Assembly (NCBI RefSeq): GCF_039555335.1
Contig: NC_092646.1
Coordinates: forward strand, 32,494,880-32,558,879
Length of the DNA stretch: 64,000 nt
Reading direction: 5' to 3'
Source: Amphiura filiformis
Taxonomy: Eukaryota > Echinodermata > Ophiuroidea > Amphilepidida > Amphiuridae
A program made the translations under genes and the position numbers. Below are positions 25,801-37,800 of the stretch, piece by piece. The notes beneath the pieces are model-generated. The model saw only the letters and a program-made list of their open reading frames with translations. It did no database searches and was not told the origin of the DNA. Every line of letters starts with the position of its first letter. Positions within the stretch are counted from its first letter, which is position 1.

Positions 25801-28800
25801 CATAATGCATATATACTCCAGCGTTTTGAGCAAACTTGCAAGATTTGAACTGAGCTGCACTCAATGACTAGGACACTGACTCACCAAGATGAAAAATAGT
25901 ATACTGGTGCCTATAGGACCAGTGTTGGCCCTCATTTCAGCTATCCTCCTTTGAAGCTGCATGCCCTTGCAATTTGAGGTTGTTACATCTGAGGGGAAAC
26001 TGTACCAATTCTACAACTAACCTGCCAAAGTGTCCAGGGCTTAATCTTTGTATTTAGATGATTAGCTAATGCTTAATTCATCACAACTTCTATATAGCCT
26101 ATTTGGCTTCCTTGAGCCAGTAACGTCAGTGCAGTAGGCGCAGTATTAAAAACTGGGGTGTTTACATCAAATTACATGCACAATCACAGGTGGCGCATCA
26201 GTACTTTGGCGAAGTAAGTGCACAGAGTACTGACATCGCTGCATCAATAAGGAAGCCGGAATAATTCTGGAATACCCTGCGTAAAAGTATAATCCTAACC
26301 CTAATCCTAACCCACCCTAATTATAACCCTAACTCTAATCCTAACCCACCCTAATTATAACCCCAATCCTAACCCTAAAACACAGGGTGCACAGGGTATA
26401 CCATAATTATACCAGGAAGCCAAATGGACCATAGATCTTTGTTGTAACCAAGTTTAGCTAACACTTCATACTTGTACAGAGGCAAAATGGGGAGTATAAA
26501 CTGATCTTAAACTGACCTGCCAGAGTGTCCAAAGTCTTGATCTCTGTATTCGGATTAGCTAATGCTTGATTCATCACAGCTTCTAGTTCCTTGTTGTGAC
26601 CGAGTTTAGCCAAGGCTTCATACTCATATAGAAGCAACAAGACTGGAGATGGGTCATTGGTGCTGCCAATATCTGATACAAGTTAAAATTAGTTGTGGAT
26701 TATATGTAACAAGATCTGGTCAAATCAATGTACCGTATTCGTGCCATTAACCACCCAGGGCGCTTAATAAAATCATTTTGGTTGGGCACTAATTTTTTAC
26801 ATTGTTTAGACCAACAAGATGTAAAAAAGACCCAAAATATTTATTTATCATCATCAGTGTATCATAAGTTTCAGACCATGATTCAGATTTGCATGGGCAG
26901 TTAATAAACTAATATCAGTTTGCTTGTTGCAAAGTCACTGGGTGGGTGCTTATACGGTTAATGGAACAAATACGGTAGGTGATTTCTAAAAAAAAATTTC
27001 CCATTCTACTATTATTGTATAATCACAAGCTTTTTAAATGCTAGAATCCATAAATTGCTTGGTTGCGATGTTGTGGACATTAGAAATGCCTGCTTTTGTA
27101 TGTTTTCTAATGTTTTTGTTCTTTTTCGTCATAATACCTTTCTTTGTGGTCTCTTGTAGTTGTTTCAGTACTTCCTTGCATGATCTGGCATGCTCCAATG
27201 CTTGCTGCCAGGCTTGTTTCTGAATCAAAAGAAGAAGAATAAATATGTATACATGACATATGAAGCTCCGTAGGACATGCATGACTTCCTATTAAGTAGG
27301 CCAATGACAGAACCGTAACTAGGGGGGAATGATAGAGGTTTTTTATGCCTTTTTTTGTCAAGGGTCCAAATTTTAGAAAAAAAGGACCACTTTTTCAAAA
27401 TTAGGTTTTTAAATTGTTTTAAACAGGATATATTTTGGGGGTTGGTTTTGGTAAAAACGTTTTAATAGCATTAAATGTCAGGCTATATACAGGTCACAAA
27501 AACATTTTAAAAACATTTTGTATGAACGTACACTATAACATTTTAAAAATATTTGTCAAAGTTTTCCACCTTGAAAGTTGTCTCCCCCTCCCCCCCCTAT
27601 TTCTCACTCTTAAAAAAACCTGGCTACGCTACCGGCCCGCATGCACCAACACACAAAAGTAAATAGTGTATAATACCTTGTCATCAAATTCTGGTTGTTC
27701 TCTGGCGATCTCCAATGCTGCCGCTGCTGCCATTAGGAGACACGTTTTCTGCCGCACAAGACTGTTCTCATCCATATCACACAGGCTACTGAACTGATTG
27801 TCAGGAATGAAAATACATAAAAAGATTATAATATTTCATCGGGCGATGCTGCGATGTTTTAAAAGCATCGCACCGTGCTGCGATGTGGAGTAAGAATCAA
27901 ACTTAAGCCAAGTATTTTTTTCAAAACAAGATTTGAGGACTGTAGTCACTTCAAATCATTCCAAAGTCACATGGATGGAATACAGAGAACATTCCAAAAC
28001 CATGTGACTTGGGGACTTGAGATGAGCTTGGTATTTATTCCAAGCTATTCGCCAGTGAAGTGGTTACATAACTCCCTGGTAAATGGATCACACACCTTTT
28101 GACATTGGTAGTACACATCATCAACTTTGTATTGCGATCATTTTGATCATCGGGTGCAGAACTCAAAAGTGTGATTTAGTTGACATAGTGATAATCTGAT
28201 TACACGTAACACTTCGCTGGCAAATTATGTGAAAAGAAACACATGTAGCAGCTGACAAGTGCATCCTTTTGATATGGATGTACACATGGATTGGATAGAC
28301 CTAGCAGAGTAGTCAGTACCCCTGTCCAGGCAAGTGACGTAATCCTATTTTGCAAAAGTAAATTCCTTTAATAGCAGAATGAAAATGATCTGCATGCTTA
28401 ATTTGAACAGTTAGGAAAAGATACTGTCTTACCTTTGCACACAAAGTGAAGAACTGCTCAGTACAACTGCTCACTTTGGAGTTCTCCAATGCTAAATTCC
28501 AGGCTAAGAGTAAAACAATAAAATACTTCAGAAATCATAATAGTGTATTCCTTTTATATATTTACTTGGAACAACTTAGCGTTACACTTAAAATAATGGT
28601 GTATCTCAGATGTTCTATATTTATAATATATCAGCAGTGGTGGCGCCAGTTAAAGCTCAAAATTATGAAAATTTCTACTTGGTGCGGCATTTTGCACAAG
28701 ATCAGTTGATTTTTACCCCCACCCCCCCCCCAATTCTCTTTGCCCCCAATGCCCACCCCGGAAAAAATCCTGGCGCTGACACTGTCTATCTGGCTACACG

Positions 28801-31800
28801 ACTGGGTCTAACAATACATTTATTCTCTAAATCATGGATGATACCAATTGTTTATGGAAGTCTTTCCCTCTATGAAGATAGTAGAGTAGTAGACTTACCA
28901 ATTTTCATAAACCAGAGTGCTTCGTGTCTGATGTTGATTCCATGGTTATCATATTCCTTCTTAAGGAGCTCATTTTCCTTTGAGTGTAACTTTGTTAGAA
29001 GCTGCAAGGCTGGAACAACAAAAATCAATATCACATCTTAAAAGCTACTCTTGAGTCTTTAGTCAGTCAACATTAATGGGTCAATTTTCTGGACATGTGA
29101 CCAATGCGTATCATTCTTAGTCAGTGGGAGTGGTCTAGTTCGTAGACACATTTCTGATTGGACAATCGCATGATTTTGGGTGCCGTCTATCAGGCCGCAG
29201 ACGACCCCACGTCATCATGCGTCTTGATAATCCGTAACACGCGTGTAGAGGTGCGCGTATGTATCGCGCTGGATGCGTAGATTAGTGCGGAATACGCGAA
29301 CGCGCTTGCAGTACGCGCAACAGAATACGTAAAGTTGTAAACAAGTTTCGTTCATTTTATAATGAGGGGAGTTTTTATGACGGTAACTTAGTTTTTGCTT
29401 TAAAAAACTTGTTTACAGCTATTAAAATAATATTTAACTGACTAAGAATGAGAATAAGCGATAGGAATTTTTATTTTGCCTATCCTCTACCTATGATAGG
29501 CGACACAGGCAGGTCCAATATTTTTTATCGTAGTGGATACCGCTGCGCGGCATCCACTACTCAAAATATTGGACCTGCCTGTCGCCTATCACACGATAGA
29601 GGATAGGCAAAAAAAATTCCTATCGCTTATTCTCTAAATGTGAGTGTAACCTCGAGTCTGATCCCTGACCCCCGGCGGTGATCTCGCTATTCAAGTCTTA
29701 GTAATTTTGAATTGGAATAGTATTCTTGGCCGCAATTTTGAGTGAATTTGTGCATTGCAAATTTATTGAATACTATGCAAGCTTAATTTCTTCACAATAT
29801 CATCAAAACGTAATTCCAAAAATATTTATCTACGGAAACCATAATATTATTAACTTGCGACAAATAACTTATTTTGCATCAAAGGAGGAATTCTTCCTAT
29901 TCAAATACATTGGAAGACCACCCGCTGTGCTCGGGGTCACATTCCATAATGCTAATATGTCTGCGCCCATGGTTGTCACATGTTCTGAAAATGTTCCTGT
30001 GAAAATTTACCTATTAATTTTGACTGTTAGTTTGATTCAACTTTATGTATATTAGTTAGATTAGATATTGATAACATAATGCCCATATTATATATCTGTC
30101 GCAGCGAATTACTGCATAAGTTTTAGATTTTCTTTCAAAGCCAGTGTTGGTTCAGTGGTTCTCGAGACAGCTCTTGATAGTTTGAGAAAATATCTCGAGA
30201 CTTTTTATCATGTTTATATTTGAAGTGGTATATGGCTAGCACACTGCACAATGAGCAATCAGCTAAAAGCAGGTAGCGATCTTGTTCAGTCAAGGCTAGC
30301 AATATTGCTACAAAGTTGTCTTGAAATCAACTGGAATTGATGCTACGTGCTAGCATCTTCTATTTGATATATTGGCAATTAGCTTTTCTGATCCAGCAAA
30401 GAAAATAATTCATGACAAATGTTCCCGGGGGTACTCAGTACAAATGACCATACGGGGGCGTGCATAAACATGGGTAGCATTTTCAGCCTTCTGGTATATC
30501 AATGACCCCTTTTTCAAAGCCTATTTTGGTATATGAATGGGTCCTTTTTTCAAAATTTTCTCAATTTTTTCGGAAAACAGCTCAATTTTTCCTTAATCTA
30601 GCCAAAATTGTCAAAATTTTCCCAAAATTTTGGGAAAATTTGTAAAAACTAAGACAATTTTTGGTAAATTTGACCGAAAATTTTGATTTTTGGTATATCA
30701 ATGGGTCCAAATTCCTTGAAAAATTGGTATATTTATGGGCCTACTTCCAAAATCTCAGCGGCACGTCCCTACCAAAACCAAACTTGAGTACCCCCGGGCA
30801 AATGTTATGCTTCTTGCAATTAACTGTGTATGATATGGGCATTGTACAAAAGAAACAAGTATCATTGAACACCAAACCGAGAACATAATTATAAAACAAA
30901 GAAAAGGTCAAAGTGAAAACAAACATACAATACATTATGTGACCCGATCTGATGCTCTAAAAACCAATGCCAGCAACATTAAAAATTGACATACCACAGC
31001 TACTTCATTGCTCATTAAATAAGCTTTGCATTTCTGAAAACACCACCCTCATGAGTACGACCTGCTGATTGGTTACAAGACGACTATTATGATTTATTGA
31101 GCCAATCAACAGCATGGTAAAAAATGTGGTAGGACTGAAAGGTATTAAGCTTAAATATTTAAAAGCTGTCTTTTAATTGGTCACTGAGATGAATTAATTG
31201 TGTATTTAACCAATCAGAAATGATGTAAGAGAGGTAGTAGATCTCAGAGGGTTAATCCTACATGTACCACACTTTGTTGTGAAGTGATTTGATATAATAT
31301 TTTAAAGTACGTTTTCTTGTGTCTTCTATTGTTTTTCTGGCTCTAGCTTATTTGGCCTTTTCAAATGTCTGACATTGGTTAGAGTAGATCAGATCGTGTT
31401 CTAATTGATTTCATGTTGATTTAATTTTTCCCTCGATAACAAATTCAAGAATAACATTAACAACATTTTGACCCTTTAAAACACAATAGAGAATGTCTCC
31501 TTCCAACAAATGCAATAAAATAATGAGCACAAAGGCAGGGTTCGGTTTTTGCCGGCAAAAACCTGTTTTTGCCATTGCCAGTGGCAAAAACTGGCAAAAA
31601 CTGTTTTTGCCAGTTTTTGCCCGGTTTAAACCGGCAAAAACTCTCATATAGTCACTCAAATATTAAAAGGTAACACAGAAAGCTCATAAACAATAGCACA
31701 CAACTTTAATGAATCAGTCAACATATTTTTTGTCTCATCAAGTCCTTAAAATGAAAAAGTTTTGAATTTGGTATATGCCACATTTCGGTTAAAGTCATAA

Positions 31801-34800
31801 TGTACGATCTTATAATATGAATTTGGTTAATTTTTTTCAAACCTGATTTTTTTGCATATTTGTAATGTTTACACATGTCACAACTTGCACCTAAATGGAA
31901 TCAGCCGAATTTGTTTTGTTTGTAGGTAAACAGAGCAAAGTTCGACATAAAGTCATAATTATGACTTTATGTCCGCCCATAGAACTGCGTGTTAAACGGC
32001 CAAAATAACAAGCAGTGTTTCTTTCACATTACCTTGTTATTTCAGCTCAAAATGGACAGAAACCATTCCCGATCATTATTACTAGTTTTATTTCAGCATT
32101 TTGAGTATAAAATGACAAATTTAAAATTTGAAGGAAATCGTACATTAAGCCTTTAAATGCACTTGAGCAATGAAAACACATGCCTTTAATTTCTTAATAT
32201 GTTACTTATAATTACAAAATCTGGCCTTGTTACACTCAGGAAATTATTTTTGTAACTTAATAATTTGTTTTGAGATGAAAAAAATGAAATATAAATCACT
32301 TTTTTGGTTTTTGCCATTTTTGCCGGTGGTTTTAACCGCGGTTAAAACCATGGTTTTTTCCACCTGTGGCAAAAATCTGCGAACCCTGCACAAAGGCAAG
32401 GAAATGGGACTGATTCCCCGAATCAAAATAAATTTGAGTTTCAAAAGTCTAAAGAAAACAAGACTAAAAGGTGAGTCAGGAACATAAATAGGCTGAGCTA
32501 TTTGATAGTCCAGCAAAAAGTAACTGGAAGAAATTAACACAAACAGAGAAATCAAGAATTGCCAAAAAGTCATTGTAATTTGTGATACCTGTTCCAAGAT
32601 AAGACAACATAGCACTTGTGTCATTCCTATAATAAACAATCAGAGAAGTTATTGATATGTTATTTGGTATTATCACAGATTATGTATCAACAGTCAAAGT
32701 CCCCTTGTATGCTGTGAATTCTCACATATTCATGACGGCCGATCATTCGATCATTGCATGCCTTCGTGTATTTGCCTTTGCGTTTACGCGAATGACTGCA
32801 AAAATATGTGGTATGTGTGTAGTAGTTTTGCCTGTCGCATTTCATGGAACAATCGGCCCTCATTATCAGGTGATGCTGAGACTTTGACTGCTGCGTCCAT
32901 ATCTTTCGTCCATGGGTATTATAATATATTTGCAGAATTCAGCAGTGAAGCTTTGGATGGTCACACAATCTGCCAAAGTATGCAACAGTATTGAGCTTAA
33001 CAGAAGAGTCTGTTTCACCCTATTTCACAGTGAAATACTGTTACCAGTTAGCTTAGGCTATTTCATAAAAGGCAACATCTATAATACCCACAAGACCAAA
33101 TGGGCACTGACATTACAGCTTCCAGAAAGGAAGTCTGAAAAAGTGATCTTTAGCACAGTGAATGGGCTTCTTGTACATTTCAAAGCATACATTACCAGAT
33201 TTTGCCGCAGCAAAATTGTTCACAAATTTGTAGTGTTTATCCCTGTTATATTGTAAGAAAAGTTCTCATCAGAGTCACCGAATGTACAGTAATTTAGCTA
33301 CATAATTAGTAACTTTGATGATATCTGAAAAGGTCCTATACTATGATCAGCTCGTATAGGAGAAAATTATTTGAATTTTGTTACTCTGCTAGTCAATAAA
33401 GTCCCAATTTACGCCCGCGTTAATTCACAAAAGTGCACGTCGGTCACGCAATACGCAAAGCACAGTTCGCGTAGGTGCTGCGACCAGCTGTATGTACGCC
33501 ATTCTATAACTATCTACAATGTTATGAGTCCCGCTTATTACGAGCTGATTGCAGAGCTGTGTTGTAGCATATCAACTGATCTTGGTATGGCTATGATGGA
33601 GGCACCCATGGGTCAAGTGGAGATTTTATACATTCTCTTTTATAAAACAGCCCATGCTCACTGGTTACAAGAAAGGCATGAAATTTATCTACATTAAAAT
33701 CAACTGGCTGCTTTTTTCAATATATCGTAAAGGACTCTGATGGATGGATTTTATTGATTTTATTCTTGATTTATCGTACCTTGAATTTTGTGTTTCTTCA
33801 TATCCTGTTAGTCTCATTCTAATTAGACATCTGAAAAAAAGAAATAAAAGAAAACTTAACAAATTTCATATGATCTGAATGATGGTGATCTACATCATTT
33901 TAATATGGCAACAGCCAATATCGAAAGCAAAAGAGACATGTGACGGCAATAATAATAATAATAATAAAGAGAGATTTAATATAGCACCCAACGCAAACAG
34001 CCTCTGGGCGCTTTACAAAACATAGTAACCTATATAGGATACAAAATATAAAAGCAAAAGTAACACATAACAACATACCATAACAACAAGTATTTATATC
34101 ACGCGCCTTTGCCTAGGGATTCAAGGCTCAAGAGAAAAGAAAACAAAAAAATTCCAACATACAAAAAGCAAAGGCAGCAAAAATTATGGAAATAAGTGAG
34201 TTTTGATCAACATGATCAATGACTTAAATGAGTCCATGCAGGCTGATGGCATTCTTGATTGTAGATGGTAAGCCATTCCAAAACCTTGGGGCAGTAACTG
34301 AAAAGGCTCTATCCCCAGTACATTTCCTAACTTTAAACATACTATTACACATACACAATATTGCAAGAAGTTGACCGGGTACATAGAGATTGGAATCACA
34401 CAGCAACTCATATGTGGGGAGAAAAGAAAACAGCAACAGGTTACAGGCACAACACAGGCCACTCCACCACCCTGAGTCACTATGCAAGTCCAATCAAGCA
34501 CTAGTGCAAGAGGGGGCACTATAATACATTGAACCAAACTCAACATATTTTTTTTCACTGACAGGAGCGCCCCACCCTAATGCTATTCACCCAGAGGGGG
34601 TCCTCAACTTTGGTTTGGGTAGGGATGTGCGGGGCTGGGAATAAAAAAAAAAACTACCTGACTTTAAACCAAATTTGGAAAAAACACACCCCAAATAATA
34701 CAAATTTTTGGTAATTTTTTGCAAATTTATCTAAATAACAATGACAAATTGGCATTTTTACGAGAATTTCTAAACCAAATTTAACCAAAAACAGACCCTT

Positions 34801-37800
34801 TTTGGTAAATGTTTCTAAAAGACAATGACAAATTGACACTTTTACAAGAACATTTTTAAAAACGCCCTTTCTTAAACCAAATTTTCATGAAATTGAGGGC
34901 CGTCAATAAACCAAAATGGCTGAAAATGCATTCAAGTCTAAACTAAATTCCTGAAAATGCACCCGAATCTGGGGCACATCCCCAAGCCCTCATTTCTACT
35001 AAAACCCTCCCAGGCTATTCAACTTTACAAACTTTATACCTTAATGATGTAAGTACTTGCTGATGATCAGGAGACATTTCAGCTACCTTCTCCAGAGCCT
35101 GTATGCCTACATCATGATTTTTACCCTGCAATGATAAAATGCAACCCATGATAACTGGGCTAATCCATATAAAAGTCCACACTCCACCTGTGGATGATTT
35201 TGGAAATACCTTCCACAAGGGGAGTATGAATTTCAAATGGAATTGCACATTAAGCAACTCTATTTGAAACTCACCCTCCCTCTGTGTAACATCCAGGTTG
35301 AATCTTTCTCAGACATGTCAGAGTGTATGAATTCTGTGGAAGATATTTCAAAAATCTTCCAAGGGGAAAGTGTGGATTTTAAATGGAATAGCCCAATAAA
35401 TTAGAGACATAAGCATCAAATTTGTCAAATAAACTAAATACAATGGGGAAGCCAAAAAGAAAATAATTGCAGTAGGAGCCGGTTATGAAAACTCAAACTC
35501 CACAAATACATACTGCAGTTACTGTCCGTTTCCTATACACAAGACACAGTGCTCTTACCATTGACACGTAACCTCTACAAATAACGCATGTTAGAAGTAT
35601 GGGTAATTGCCTAGTTAACGTCGCTGTGTGAAAAATAACCGGCCAATATTAAAACTACTCTTCTAAAATTCTAGAAAATATAGTTTTGTAACATGTCCTA
35701 AATTTTTAGCTAATTTAGATGTTTGGATATATTCGCACTTTGGTGTTTTAGTGTATGTTATAGGTAATAGCACATTGCCTAGTTAACGTCGCTGTGTGAA
35801 AAATAACCGGCCAATATTAAAAGTACTCTTCTGAAATTCTAGAAAATATAGTTTTGTAACATGTCCTAAATTTTTTGCTAATTTAGGGGTTTGGAAATAT
35901 TCGCACTTTGGTGTTTTAGGAAGGGTATGTAAGCGACAGATAACACCAAAAAATATGAAGAAATTATTTCCAAACCGTGTTACGCCCACAGCCAATATAT
36001 GTTTCTCATTTTCAAGAATGTGGTTAACAATATGCACAGTATTATTTCGTGAACAAAGGCCACACAGTAATTGTTACCTTGCGTTTGCTTTATAATCGTT
36101 CACCCAACTGAAACTATAATACCAGCTCATTGCACAGGTAAAACAGACACATGTGTGTGTGTGGATTTAACCAGAGAAGATCTGATGTAACATAGTTGAG
36201 TTGTTTTCAATGAGGGTTATCTTGGTTTAATAGCTTTTAATGGGGTTTAAGTCCTGCAAAGGTCGTGGTGAATTCTACTGTAGACATGACTGCATCATGA
36301 GTATATTTTGGAAAAAATATGTAGAACATACATTGGCCCATGGCTTTCTACCTCATGTCAACCAATGATTGAATCCTTTCCTCCCCCGAACAAGCAATCA
36401 AAAACCCACCCTGGATAACCGACAGAGGCAAAAACATTTTAACATACACATTAAAAAAAAAATTATGAAAAAAAGCGTGTGTGCTGCATGGTGCTACCAA
36501 CCTGAAGTGTCAACCAAACACTAACACGCCCCAACACACACCCTAGTCATTCATTATGACGTAACATAAAGAAAAAATATACGAAAATTCGCTCAAACAC
36601 ACATATTTTCATTTACCTTCATAGCCAGCTGAGCAGCCAAACAAATCAAGCTGAGTATTTCCTCTTCATTCATTACTTTACTGGTTGTTGTATCTTTTGT
36701 CACTTGGCACAGCTTCTCTATGCATTCTATTGCTGTAAAAATACAGGCAAATATGATATAGAAGTGAGGAACAGTTCAGATCACTTTACACTGACACAGA
36801 GTGAGATTACATGTGCATAATGTAACTTGCAAAATGCAGGTCTGGTGTCCAAGTTCCCACACAGGTAAGTATGTCCAGAGTTTTTCTCTGGCTTATCTGC
36901 CTATGGGTGTGAAATGGCACAGTCACGCGCAACCAGCTACTCCTTGAGTGGGCGGGTACCTAGCCGCAATGCGGAAAGGAGGGTCTTACATCATAAATCC
37001 CTACCTTGGTACTGTATAGCTTAAGGACTGTGCAAATGTCTAGTTCCTTCCTCCAAGTGGTGCACCCCGGTAACTGCTCACCAAAGAGCAGGCAGATAGG
37101 GAGAGACGACTGGGTTCCGCTTGCTCAGGATAATTTATATAGCGGTTGGGCGTGGGGTTAGCTACCCTGCCCTGTGAAAAATCTTTTGGCTACAGAAAGC
37201 GTTAACAAGTGAACTTAGAGAAACTATCTTGGAAGAGGAAGGTTCTCCAACTGGAAGATTTATGGCTGCGTAGTGAAAGCTGGAAGTATCCGGAAGCTGC
37301 ACGGTTGATTCCCTTCTCTCAACCAGGAACACAATTAATATTGGAACATGGAATGTTCAGACTATGTATCAGACTGGCAAAACAGCTCAAATAGCAGCAG
37401 AAATGCAAAACTATAAGATCACATTGCTTGGTTTAAGTGAAACCAGATGGATTCAATCAGGACAGAAAAGACTGATAAGCGGGGAACTACTGCTCTACTC
37501 AGGGCATGAAAATGATGATGCCCATCACACAGAGGGCGTTGGATTTATGCTTTCTAAACAGGCTCAGAACTCACTAATAGGTTGGGAAGCTCATGGATCA
37601 AGAATTATCAGGGCTGCATTCAGGACAACAGAGAAGAAAATCAAGTTGAATGTTATACAGTGTTACTCACCAACGAATGAGAGTGAGGACGAAGTCAAGG
37701 AAGAATTTTATGATCATATGCAGAGTGTCCTAGACAAGTGCTCAGAGAAAGATGTCAACATCATCATGGGAGATTTTAATGCAAAAATTGGAAATGACAA

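Noticed and set aside
34184..34558. Minus-strand open frames as a host gene
   Set aside because: The motif GDRAFS..APRFWNGLP is a LINE C-terminus; frameshifted and followed by an (AAT)n tail.
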